Shown in pieces: positions 1 through 6,354 of a DNA stretch of 11,343 nucleotides. Positions within the stretch are counted from its first letter, which is position 1; every line of letters starts with the position of its first letter. The stretch lies in contig WRGP01000199.1 in assembly GCA_009787135.1 (NCBI GenBank), positions 1 through 11,343 of the forward strand. Reading direction: 5' to 3'. This DNA is from Bacillota bacterium. Its GTDB lineage: Bacteria > Bacillota > Clostridia > Christensenellales > Aristaeellaceae. The translations under genes and the position numbers were made by a program. Under the pieces are notes generated by a model, which made no database searches, had not been told where the DNA came from, and saw only the letters and a list, made by a program, of their open reading frames with translations.

Positions 1-794
1 GGCTTTCCGCCTGCCGCAAGCGGGACGGCGACCGGCTAGCCGGCCTGTTCGGCCTGCACGCGTCCTTTACGCTCAGCGACCGCACGCTCGCGCGGTGCGC
101 GGAGCGGATTGATCCGCGTGACGGATACCATCTGCACGTGGCGGAGGGCGCGCTGGATGCCAGAGACGCGATGGACAATCACCGCCTGCAGGTGCTTGAG
201 CGGCTCGACCGGTTTTCCATCCTGCGCCCGAACACGATCGCGGTGCACTGCATCTCGGTCACGGACGAGGGCATTGATTTGCTGCGGGCGCGCGGCACGA
301 GCGTGGCCCATAACCCTCAAAGCAACATGAACAACGCCGTCGGCTGCGCGCGCGTGCTGCGCATGGCAGGCAAGGGCGTTCGGGTGGGCATCGGCACGGA
401 TGGCTACACCAGCGACGTGCTGGAATCCTATAAGGTCGCGCCTATCCTGCAGCGCCACGAGGCAAAGGATCCCAGCGTCGGTTTCACGGAAACGGCGCAA
501 ATGCTCCTTGGCGGCAACGCGGCCATCGCGGCGAAGTCGTTCCCAAGGCCGCTGGGCGTGCTGAGGGAAGGCGCGTGCGGCGACGTCGTCATCGTTGACT
601 ATGACCCGCCCACGCCGCTTACGGCGGATAACCAGATCGGGCATATCCTCTTTGGCCTCACCGGGCGCATGGTGGACACGACCATCGTCGCGGGCCGCGT
701 GCTGATGCGCGAGCGGCAAATCCAAACCGTTGACAGCCAGGCCGTGACCGCCAAGGCGCGGGAAACGGCCAAGCGGCTATGGGCGCGCGTATGA
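1..794 (+). CDS. ssnA: SsnA-type amidohydrolase, 3' part (5' end outside window)
   Basis: The frame is open from base 3 and ends at the TGA at 792-794, giving 263 residues of an enzyme usually about 440 long; the N-terminal third with the HxH metal motif lies off the window. Seen in the fragment: GLHASFTLSD (about residues 17-26), HLHVAEG (43-49), VHCIS (81-85), HNPQSNMNNAVG (103-114) and IGTDGYTSD (130-138). These carry the metal-binding His and Asp of the ATZ/TRZ amidohydrolase superfamily in the form I associate with SsnA. SsnA is an uncharacterised aminohydrolase encoded in purine-catabolic, selenium-dependent hydroxylase loci; its substrate is not established. The stop overlaps the next start as ATGA, and that neighbour is a hydantoinase, which fits such a locus. 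A guanine deaminase or chlorohydrolase label is the alternative, but the SNMNNAVG and GTDGYT motifs favour SsnA. Confidence 0.85.
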   Translation, partial: LSACRKRDGDRLAGLFGLHASFTLSDRTLARCAERIDPRDGYHLHVAEGALDARDAMDNHRLQVLERLDRFSILRPNTIAVHCISVTDEGIDLLRARGTSVAHNPQSNMNNAVGCARVLRMAGKGVRVGIGTDGYTSDVLESYKVAPILQRHEAKDPSVGFTETAQMLLGGNAAIAAKSFPRPLGVLREGACGDVVIVDYDPPTPLTADNQIGHILFGLTGRMVDTTIVAGRVLMRERQIQTVDSQAVTAKARETAKRLWARV

Positions 795-2167
795 AGACGC
801 TGCTGCAAGGCGGCCTGCTGGCGCTGCCCGGCGGGGCGGAACGCATGGATCTGCTCATGGAAGGCGAGCGCATCACGGCCATTGGCAAAAATCTGCCCGC
901 GGGGGACGCGGAGATCATCGGCGCGGCCGGCTGCACGGTGCTGCCAGGCATGATCGACACGCACACGCATTTCGACCTTCCCGTGTCCGGTACGGTCACC
1001 GCGGACGATTTCGCGTCAGGCACAGCCGCGGCGGTCCTGGGCGGTACGACGGTGGTGCTGGACTTCGCCACGCAGGATAAGGGCGGCACGCTCCGCGAGG
1101 CGTATGACGTGTGGCGCGGCCGCATGGGTGAAAAAATCTATTGCGACGTGGGCCTGCACATGGCCGTCACGGACTGGAACGCCCGCACGTCCGCCGAACT
1201 TGGCGGCATGGCTGATCTTGGCATCACATCCTATAAGTTCTACATGGCGTACCCCAATCTGATGGCGGAGGACGACGCCATCTACGAAGCCCTATGCCGC
1301 ATCCGCGAGGAGGGCGGCATCGCCGGCTTCCATTGTGAAAACGGGCGGCTTGTCACGGCGCTGACAGCCGAAGTAAAGGCGCGCGGGCGGCTGGATCCGG
1401 CCGGCCACGCGCTTTCCCGCCCGCCCGCGGTGGAGGCGGAGGCGATTGCGCGCCTGTTGCGCATCGCGCGCCTGGCGGGGGCGCCCGTGAACGTTGTGCA
1501 CCTCAGCAGCCTGGAGGGGCTGCGCGCCATCCGCGAAACCCGCGCGCCGGATCAGAAGGTCTATATCGAGACGTGCCCTCAGTACCTGTTGCTGGCGGAC
1601 AGCCTGCTACGCGCCGCGGATGGCGCGAAATACGTCTGCTCTCCCCCGCTGCGCGGGCGGGCAGACCAGGCGGCGCTGTGGGCGGCGCTTAAGGCCGGTG
1701 AAATCTTTACCCTCGGAACAGATCACTGCTCGTTTAACTATAAAGGCCAAAAAGAGGCGGGTAAAGACGACTTTACAAAAATCCCCAACGGCCTGCCCGG
1801 CGTAGAGCATCGGCTGTGCCTGATAATGACGGAAGGGGTGGCAAAGGGGCGCGTCAGCCTTTCGCGGCTCACAGCCGCGCTTTCCGAAAACCCCGCGCGC
1901 CTGTTTGGCCTGTACCCAAAGAAAGGCGTGCTGGCCGTGGGCAGCGACGCGGATCTTGTCCTATGGGACCCCGCCCTTACGCATGTGATCACGGCCAAGG
2001 GGCAGGCTCAGCGCGTGGATTACACGCCCTACGAGGGCTTCGAAGTATCCGGCGGCGTGCGCGATGTCTGGCTGCGGGGCCGCCGCGTGGTGGCGGCCGG
2101 ATCGCTGGAAAACACGGCCCGGGGCAAATATTTGCGGAGGACCTTTCCTTTTGCGGATAAAATGTGA
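791..2167 (+). CDS. hydA: D-hydantoinase / dihydropyrimidinase
   Basis: Cyclic amidase that opens hydantoin or dihydropyrimidine rings; cytoplasmic, binuclear zinc. The 458-residue length is normal for the family. All metal ligands are visible: the HTH pair H58/H60 in GMIDTHTHFD, the lysine that becomes carboxylated (K149 in TSYKFYMAY), H181 in FHCEN, H237 in VVHLSS and D311 in LGTDHCSF. GLPGVEHR follows at 334-341, and the C-terminal beta-sandwich segment has GSDADLVLWD. I chose ATG 791 rather than the in-frame ATG at 779 because 791 gives an ATGA overlap with the ssnA stop and a typical N-terminus (MKTLLQGGLL). No strong Shine-Dalgarno precedes it, so translation is probably coupled to ssnA. 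Inference: it works with SsnA in purine or hydantoin breakdown. Allantoinase and dihydroorotase are the alternative family members, but the SYKFYMAY motif supports hydantoinase. No terminator is evident after the stop. Confidence 0.9.
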   Translation: MKTLLQGGLLALPGGAERMDLLMEGERITAIGKNLPAGDAEIIGAAGCTVLPGMIDTHTHFDLPVSGTVTADDFASGTAAAVLGGTTVVLDFATQDKGGTLREAYDVWRGRMGEKIYCDVGLHMAVTDWNARTSAELGGMADLGITSYKFYMAYPNLMAEDDAIYEALCRIREEGGIAGFHCENGRLVTALTAEVKARGRLDPAGHALSRPPAVEAEAIARLLRIARLAGAPVNVVHLSSLEGLRAIRETRAPDQKVYIETCPQYLLLADSLLRAADGAKYVCSPPLRGRADQAALWAALKAGEIFTLGTDHCSFNYKGQKEAGKDDFTKIPNGLPGVEHRLCLIMTEGVAKGRVSLSRLTAALSENPARLFGLYPKKGVLAVGSDADLVLWDPALTHVITAKGQAQRVDYTPYEGFEVSGGVRDVWLRGRRVVAAGSLENTARGKYLRRTFPFADKM

Positions 2168-2256
2168 AAAAACTTGGCATTTCTAGTAAAGTCGGCAGGA
2201 AAAAAGAACCCTATGGCGAATAGTGGTTCGTTGAATCTACCAAGCTATGTAAAAAC

Positions 2257-2263
2257 AAGGAGG
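2257..2263 (+). promoter_or_regulatory. Strong ribosome-binding site of hup
   Basis: AAGGAGG lies 9 bases before ATG 2273 and fixes that start, although the same frame is open further upstream (an ATG-led reading from 2213 would add residues with no family support). The 105 bases between the hydantoinase stop and this gene must hold the hup promoter, but I could not identify a convincing -35/-10 pair there. Confidence 0.75.
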
Positions 2264-2272
2264 TTTCCCTAC

Positions 2273-2545
2273 ATGAACAAAACAGAGCTGTGTGCAGCGA
2301 TCGCCGCAAAGACCGGGCTGGCGAAGAAAGATGCGGAAAAGTTTACCGGCGCGTTTGTAGATGCGGTTGTCGAGGCGCTGCAAGGCGGCGATAAGGTTCA
2401 GGTTGTCGGCTTTGGCACCTTTGAGGTGAAAGATCGCCCGGCCCGCAAGGCGCGCAATCCGCGCACGGGCGAAGAAATTGACATCGAGGCCACAAGAGTC
2501 CCTGTATTCAAAGCCGGCAAGGCGCTTAAAGACAGCGTGAAGTAA
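2273..2545 (+). CDS. hup: HU family DNA-binding protein
   Basis: Small nucleoid protein that binds and bends DNA as a dimer. The 90-residue length is exactly typical for HU. It begins MNKTELCAAIAAKTG, has the helical dimerisation half (residues 1-45), and then the family signature VGFGTFEVKDRPARKARNP leading to TGEEI, which forms the beta-ribbon arm that enters the minor groove; the tail FKAGKALKDSVK is also typical. The start is set by AAGGAGG 9 bases upstream. A hairpin terminator follows closely, so hup appears to be its own transcription unit. HU directly upstream of an RqcP gene is a common Bacillota arrangement. IHF is unlikely in this phylum. Confidence 0.97.
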   Translation: MNKTELCAAIAAKTGLAKKDAEKFTGAFVDAVVEALQGGDKVQVVGFGTFEVKDRPARKARNPRTGEEIDIEATRVPVFKAGKALKDSVK

Positions 2546-2564
2546 TCTCAACCCAGGATGGGGC

Positions 2565-2597
2565 AAGGCCCGTGTTGGCTACGCACGGGCTTTTTTT
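2565..2597 (+). terminator. Rho-independent terminator after hup
   Basis: GCCCGTG (2568-2574) pairs with CACGGGC (2584-2590) around a 9-base loop and is followed by seven T residues (2591-2597); A residues at 2565-2566 can extend the stem into the T-tract. It lies 20 bases after the hup stop. Confidence 0.9.
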
Positions 2598-2655
2598 AAC
2601 GCATGAACAAGGGGGTTGATGCGGAAATAGCCCCACCCGAAAAGGAGGCGGCGAA

Positions 2656-2901
2656 ATGCGGCTGGATAAATTCTTAAAGGTATCCCGCATCATCAAGCGG
2701 CGCACCGTGGCCAACGACGCGTGCGCGGGGGGAAAGGTGGCCGTCAATGGCAAGGCCGCAAAGCCCGGGGCCGAGGTGAAGCCCGGCGATGTGATCGAAA
2801 TCCGCTTTGGAGAGCGGCTTTCGCGCTATGAGATCCTATCCGTCAGCGAACACGCCGCCAAGGCCGAAGCGGCGGACATGTACCGGGCGCTTGCGCCATG
2901 A
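2656..2901 (+). CDS. rqcP: RqcP (YabO/Hsp15-like) S4-domain RNA-binding protein
   Basis: 81 residues, almost entirely one S4 RNA-binding domain: RLDKFLKVSRIIKRRTVAN at the start, then GGKVAVNGKAAKPGAEVKPGD. In Bacillus the homologue (YabO, renamed RqcP) acts with RqcH on stalled 50S subunits, positioning tRNA-Ala for C-terminal alanine tailing; that role is known for the family and inferred here. The start is fixed by AAGGAGG at 2642-2648, 7 bases before ATG 2656. Its stop overlaps the ispDF start (ATGA, 2898-2901), so the two genes are translationally coupled. No promoter was found in the 58 bases after the hup terminator, so some read-through or a weak promoter is likely. Confidence 0.92.
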   Translation: MRLDKFLKVSRIIKRRTVANDACAGGKVAVNGKAAKPGAEVKPGDVIEIRFGERLSRYEILSVSEHAAKAEAADMYRALAP

Positions 2902-4037
2902 GCGTCTGGGCTTTGATCATGGCCGCCGGATCGGGCGCGCGCATGGGTCTTGGGCATAACAAAGTGCTGGCGCCGCTCGCCGGCATGCCGGTGCTCGCGC
3001 GCAGCGCGGCGGCGTTTAACGGATTGGTGGATGGAAAGATCATCGTCACACGCGCCGAGGATATGGAGGCGGTGCGCGCCATGCTGCCGTCCGAAACGGT
3101 TGTGCGGGGCGGGAAGACACGGCAGCAATCGGTGCTTCGCGGTCTTGAGGCGCTGCCGGCCCGCGCGGAGATCGTGCTGGTGCACGACGCGGCGCGGCCG
3201 CTTGTGACGCGCCGGGTGATTGAGCGGTGCATCGCCTCCGCCAGGGCGCATGGCAGCGGCGTGGCCGGCGTACCCGTCAAGGATACCATCAAGCGCGTAG
3301 ACAGCCATGGCGCCGTTTGGGAGACCCCGCCAAGGGCGGCGCTGCGCGCCGCGCAGACGCCGCAAGCCTTTGGCGTCGTCACGCTTCGCGCGGCCATTGA
3401 GGCGCTGGAGGCGCGCGGCGAGATCGCGACGGACGACGCCGCAGCCATAGAAGCCTCCGGCGGCACGGTTTATATGGTAGAGGGCGCGGAAACCAACCTG
3501 AAGCTGACAACGCCGGAGGATCTGCGGATGGCGGAATGGATGCTGGGCGATGGACCGCGCGGCCGTGTGGGGCATGGGTACGACGCGCACAGGCTGGTAG
3601 CGGGAAGGCCGCTCATTCTGTGCGGCGTCACGATCCCCTATGAAAAGGGGCTCCTGGGCTACAGCGACGCGGACGTGGCCACGCACGCGCTCATGGACGC
3701 GCTTTTGGGGGCGGCCGCGCTGGGCGATATCGGCTGTCTTTTCCCCGATAACGACCCCGCCTACAAAGGGATATCCTCTATGCTGCTGCTAAGAAAAGTC
3801 GCCCGCCTGCTGCGCGAGAAGGGCTTTTCCATCGGCAACGCGGACGTTACCATCGTGGCCCAGCGGCCCAAGCTCTCTCCCTACAGAGACGCCATGGTTC
3901 GCGCCGTGGCAGCCGCGCTGACCATCCCGCCCGCCGCCGTAAACATCAAGGCGACAACGACCGAAGGGTTGGGGTTTGAGGGCGAGGGGCTTGGCATCTG
4001 CGCGTTTGCCGTTTCAATGATCCACAAATGCCCTTGA
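2898..4037 (+). CDS. ispDF: Bifunctional IspD-IspF (MEP pathway)
   Basis: One 379-residue chain carries two non-consecutive steps of MEP isoprenoid synthesis. Residues 1-218 are IspD (CTP:2-C-methyl-D-erythritol 4-phosphate cytidylyltransferase): MAAGSGARMGLGHNKVL holds the CTP-binding loop with R15 and K22, then VHDAARPLV (95-103), AQTPQAFG (152-159) and TNLKLTTPEDL (199-209). Residues 223-379 are IspF (2C-methyl-D-erythritol 2,4-cyclodiphosphate synthase): RVGHGYDAHRL gives metal ligands D229 and H231, H263 follows at the expected 32-residue spacing in YSDADVATHALMD, then LFPDNDP, and the C-terminal TTTEGLGFEGEGLG. The linker is only a few residues. The start overlaps the rqcP stop. Fused ispDF genes are well known in alpha- and epsilonproteobacteria and occur in some Clostridia. 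Both catalytic sites look intact. Confidence 0.97.
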   Translation: MSVWALIMAAGSGARMGLGHNKVLAPLAGMPVLARSAAAFNGLVDGKIIVTRAEDMEAVRAMLPSETVVRGGKTRQQSVLRGLEALPARAEIVLVHDAARPLVTRRVIERCIASARAHGSGVAGVPVKDTIKRVDSHGAVWETPPRAALRAAQTPQAFGVVTLRAAIEALEARGEIATDDAAAIEASGGTVYMVEGAETNLKLTTPEDLRMAEWMLGDGPRGRVGHGYDAHRLVAGRPLILCGVTIPYEKGLLGYSDADVATHALMDALLGAAALGDIGCLFPDNDPAYKGISSMLLLRKVARLLREKGFSIGNADVTIVAQRPKLSPYRDAMVRAVAAALTIPPAAVNIKATTTEGLGFEGEGLGICAFAVSMIHKCP

Positions 4038-4064
4038 AAATCAACAGAAGCGGCCGACAGCATC

Positions 4065-4099
4065 ACCGGCAACCGGCAATCGCTTACTGTTACTGTTAC
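4065..4099 (+). repeat. Two adjacent short tandem repeats upstream of the yceD promoter
   Basis: ACCGGCA is repeated in tandem (4065-4071, 4072-4078), followed a few bases later by TTACTG-TTACTG-TTACG (4084-4099). They lie in the 134-base gap between ispDF and yceD, 27 bases before the -35 box. They could be an activator or operator site or simple slippage products; nothing in the sequence decides between these. Confidence 0.4.
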
Positions 4100-4125
4100 G
4101 CTTATGAAAAACCGAGGCATTTTTC

Positions 4126-4154
4126 TTGACAAAACCCCGCACAACCGCTATAAT
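4126..4154 (+). promoter_or_regulatory. Consensus sigma-A promoter for yceD-rpmF
   Basis: A perfect -35 TTGACA (4126-4131) and a perfect -10 TATAAT (4149-4154) are separated by exactly 17 bases. Transcription should start near 4161, giving a leader of about 23 bases before ATG 4184. It should be a strong constitutive promoter, as suits a ribosomal protein operon. Confidence 0.93.
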
Positions 4155-4183
4155 CGCTAACGGCTCTTTTAGTGAGGTACGCT

Positions 4184-4699
4184 ATGCGATTGGACGTTTC
4201 AAAGGCGCTGGTGGCCGAAGGGGAAGCGATTCCTTTTTCGCTGGAAATCAGGCTGCCCGATACCGCGCTGATGAATGAAAGGGTCGCGTTTCCCGCGGCG
4301 GCGCGGCTTTCGGGTTCTTATGCCAGTGTTGGGGACTCCATCCGCCTATGGGGGAATCTTGCGTTCACGGCGCGGTCTCGTTGCGTGTTATGCCTGCAAA
4401 GTGCTGAAAAAGCGTTCATCGCGCCGTTTGACGCGCTCTATGCCCTAACGCCCGATCCAGCGAATCCAGACCTGTACCTGTACGCCGGCTCGTGGATTGA
4501 CCCCATGGAAATGGCGGAGGAGGCCGCGTTCCTGGCCCTTCCGATGCGGTGGCGCTGCGCGGAAGATTGCAGGGGTTTATGCCCTGTCTGTGGGGCGGAC
4601 CGAAACAAAACATCGTGTTCATGCCGGATGGAAATGCCCTCAAAGCATCCTTTTTCGGCATTGCAACAGTTGCTGACCGAGGATGAAAGCGAGGTGTGA
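4184..4699 (+). CDS. yceD: YceD/DUF177 family protein (YlbN-like)
   Basis: 171-residue DUF177 protein, a family linked to 23S rRNA accumulation or 50S maturation and almost always encoded next to rpmF. Seen: a CVLC pair (C67, C70) in the central part, and a C-terminal cysteine cluster EDCRGLCPVCGADRN followed by CSC (C125, C129, C133, C136, C145, C147), the conserved signature of the Gram-positive members and probably metal-binding. I chose ATG 4184 because GAGGT (4174-4178) lies 5 bases upstream; the in-frame GTG at 4172 falls at this Shine-Dalgarno and is less likely. The gene follows a consensus promoter and is separated from rpmF by 3 bases. The exact molecular role is not established. 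Confidence 0.9.
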   Translation: MRLDVSKALVAEGEAIPFSLEIRLPDTALMNERVAFPAAARLSGSYASVGDSIRLWGNLAFTARSRCVLCLQSAEKAFIAPFDALYALTPDPANPDLYLYAGSWIDPMEMAEEAAFLALPMRWRCAEDCRGLCPVCGADRNKTSCSCRMEMPSKHPFSALQQLLTEDESEV

Positions 4700-4702
4700 A
4701 TC

Positions 4703-4906
4703 ATGGCCCTGCCAAAAGGAAAAATTTCCAAGGCGAGAAAGCACAGCCGTCAGGCGAACTGGAAGATATCCGGCCCGACGATCATCAAGTGCCCCCGCTG
4801 CCAGAAGATGAAGCTAGCCCATCGTATCTGCAAGCATTGCGGCTACTACAATGGGCGGTCTGTCTTGCCGGTGGAAGATGAAAAGGGGAAAAAGAGGAAC
4901 GCGTAA
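4703..4906 (+). CDS. rpmF: 50S ribosomal protein L32
   Basis: 67-residue L32. It opens with the typical MALPKGKISKARKHSRQANW, followed by a zinc ribbon with two CxxC pairs, C30/C33 (CPRC) and C43/C46 (CKHC), i.e. the zinc-binding (C+) form. This end lies in the large ribosomal subunit near the exit-tunnel region. It starts 3 bases after the yceD stop, with GAGGTG inside the end of yceD as ribosome-binding site, and is followed by a strong terminator, so yceD-rpmF form a two-gene operon. In many Bacillota plsX or fapR follow rpmF; here they do not. Confidence 0.97.
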   Translation: MALPKGKISKARKHSRQANWKISGPTIIKCPRCQKMKLAHRICKHCGYYNGRSVLPVEDEKGKKRNA

Positions 4907-4918
4907 GGCGTATCCGGC

Positions 4919-4949
4919 AAAGCTGCTTCAGATAATGGAGCAGCTTTTT
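4919..4949 (+). terminator. Rho-independent terminator of yceD-rpmF
   Basis: AGCTGCTTCA (4921-4930) pairs with TGGAGCAGCT (4936-4945), a 10-bp stem with one G-T wobble and a GATAA loop. A TTTT run follows (4946-4949) and AA precedes the stem. It lies 14 bases after the rpmF stop. Confidence 0.9.
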
Positions 4950-5161
4950 GCAAAAATTTAGCGCAGCCATAAAGGAAGCTTGAGCGCCGCAGTGTAGTTC
5001 TGTTGCGTTCTTTTTGTTATGTCCGTAAAGGCGCGTGTGGGCATCCACCGTTCAAGCAACCCTTTTAGACTGCTATGGGCATCCTCGCCTGTGGGCATGG
5101 CATGATTTAGGGCAATAGCTATGGAGCGTTGCTAGCTGTCTCTCTGTCTTTCCTAAGCAAA
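4950..5161. other. Gene-free stretch between rpmF and the AT-rich module
   Basis: I see no supported gene here on either strand; open frames lack ribosome-binding sites and family motifs. The only pattern is three copies of TGGGCAT (near 5039, 5084 and 5093), which I regard as chance-level. Base composition shifts from GC-rich to AT-rich across this stretch, so it probably contains the boundary of the accessory module. Confidence 0.5.
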
Positions 5162-5193
5162 AGGAGATAGTCGAGTACTTACGACTATCTCCT
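5162..5193. terminator. Perfect 12-bp hairpin, probable bidirectional terminator
   Basis: AGGAGATAGTCG (5162-5173) is the exact reverse complement of CGACTATCTCCT (5182-5193), with an 8-base loop. On the plus strand it is followed by a T-rich run (5194-5205); on the minus strand by TTTTGCTT. It lies 24 bases beyond the stop of the minus-strand secreted-protein gene and so should terminate that gene, and it would also stop plus-strand read-through. Confidence 0.8.
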
Positions 5194-5217
5194 GTCTATT
5201 TTTATCATATTGCAAAA

Positions 5218-6324
5218 CTAATAGTTATAATCTACCATATCGCCTGTGATTACATAATAATCAGTGACATTCCCCAAATCTGCGTCGATTATTACTTTAA
5301 AGAGTTTGAAATTATCGTAAGTGTTCCCTGATGCAATGAGGAATTTCCATTTGGGGTTGGCAGAATTCGTAATGTCAAAAAACGCGCCTCTGCATTGTGT
5401 ATCAAACTTTTCACCTCTTACGGTTTCGATGAAATCGCCGGCAATTTTTACCGCATCATCTTCAGAAATATTGGTTTTCCCCGGCACACCATAAATGCAT
5501 CTTGTGGCCATATAGAACTCATCACCAGGAGAGGGCGTATAGGGGTTGGCCGCAAGGAACTCTTCCACTAGCGGTATCCACTTTTTTGAAAACTCAGCGC
5601 GCTCTTCATGCGTCATATCCCAAAAACCAAGTTCATAGAACCTCATTTCTCCTCCGGCAGTAGATATATAGTTTCGGCGGATGGTCTGCGAAAACTGATA
5701 CCCTGCTGAAACCGTATCGATATAGCTCCCCTCATAGCCGAGCAACATTTTTTGCTGCAGCACATCATCTTGAAAAAAGTATATCAGCCACACTGGCTCC
5801 CAACCGTTATTATATCGATCGCTGTACAAAAAATAGGCTTTTGTGGTCAGTTTATCCATTCGCGTCTGATAGCCCCCAATTTCATGTAGGGAATTCCTGG
5901 CTATCTGAATCGCCTCCTGCTCCGATATATCATGCGGCCCCGGCTCCGTGAAGGTTACGCTGGTCATTTCATCATCGCCAGGATAATAAGGTTGACCTGA
6001 GGGTGCCTCAAAGGAAAGAATATTTCCTTGCCTTGATAGTTTCACGAAATAACTTTCGTTCTCTTTACTATAAAAACCCACAAGCCATATTGGTTCATCG
6101 AAAGGCGGCTGAAGATACCCTAAATATGCCTCACTTGTGTAGGCATCGATAAAATCTTCCACACCTTGAAAATTCTCACACAGAACCATTTTTGCCAATT
6201 CTATGGCTTCGTCCTCGCGAATATCCCCGGGGCCGGGTTCAACATATACAGTCTTGTCTGCCAATGATATCCCAGACATCATGAGCAGCACGGTTGTCAA
6301 TAAGCCCATAAAGGTTTTTCGCAT
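5218..6324 (-). CDS. Secreted protein with three PepSY-like repeats, function unknown
   Basis: 368 residues (370 if started at 6330). I chose ATG 6324 because AGGGGG (6332-6337) is 7 bases from it but only 1 base from ATG 6330. The N-terminus is a signal peptide: RK, then a hydrophobic core GLLTTVLLMMSGISLA, with likely signal-peptidase-I cleavage before DK; no lipobox Cys is seen. Numbering from 6330, three diverged repeats begin near residues 29, 126 and 279, each with a (E/V)PG..DI.E.(E/D)A..IA motif, e.g. EPGPGDIREDEAIELA, EPGPHDISEQEAIQIA and VPGKTNISEDDAVKIA. About 30-45 residues later comes a W-containing strand (EPIWLVGF, EPVWLIYF, PKWKFLI), then a strand-rich end. This resembles PepSY-type repeats. 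A charged linker (about 239-275) separates repeats 2 and 3. Divergent from the two-component genes and much more AT-rich than the flanks, so possibly co-acquired. No enzymatic motif seen. Confidence 0.85.
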   Translation of the reverse strand: MRKTFMGLLTTVLLMMSGISLADKTVYVEPGPGDIREDEAIELAKMVLCENFQGVEDFIDAYTSEAYLGYLQPPFDEPIWLVGFYSKENESYFVKLSRQGNILSFEAPSGQPYYPGDDEMTSVTFTEPGPHDISEQEAIQIARNSLHEIGGYQTRMDKLTTKAYFLYSDRYNNGWEPVWLIYFFQDDVLQQKMLLGYEGSYIDTVSAGYQFSQTIRRNYISTAGGEMRFYELGFWDMTHEERAEFSKKWIPLVEEFLAANPYTPSPGDEFYMATRCIYGVPGKTNISEDDAVKIAGDFIETVRGEKFDTQCRGAFFDITNSANPKWKFLIASGNTYDNFKLFKVIIDADLGNVTDYYVITGDMVDYNY

Positions 6325-6331
6325 TTTCATA

Positions 6332-6337
6332 CCCCCT
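6332..6337 (-). promoter_or_regulatory. Ribosome-binding site that decides the start of the secreted protein
   Basis: AGGGGG on the minus strand lies 1 base before ATG 6330 (too close) and 7 bases before ATG 6324 (optimal), so the second ATG is the better start and the protein begins MRKTFMGLL. Confidence 0.65.
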
Positions 6338-6354
6338 GTTTTAGTCCTGGATTC

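Noticed and set aside
36..725. Long minus-strand open frame opposite ssnA (229 codons).
   Set aside because: It is an antisense shadow in GC-rich DNA; the plus frame carries the amidohydrolase motifs.
2167..2182. The 13-mer AAAACTTGGCATT occurs here and again near 10000-10012, possibly an att site or shared element.
   Set aside because: One such 13-base match is about what chance gives in 11 kb, and the flanking sequences do not match.
5030..5100. Three TGGGCAT copies as a possible repeat array.
   Set aside because: Units are short, unevenly spaced and not flanked by conserved sequence, so no CRISPR or iteron pattern.
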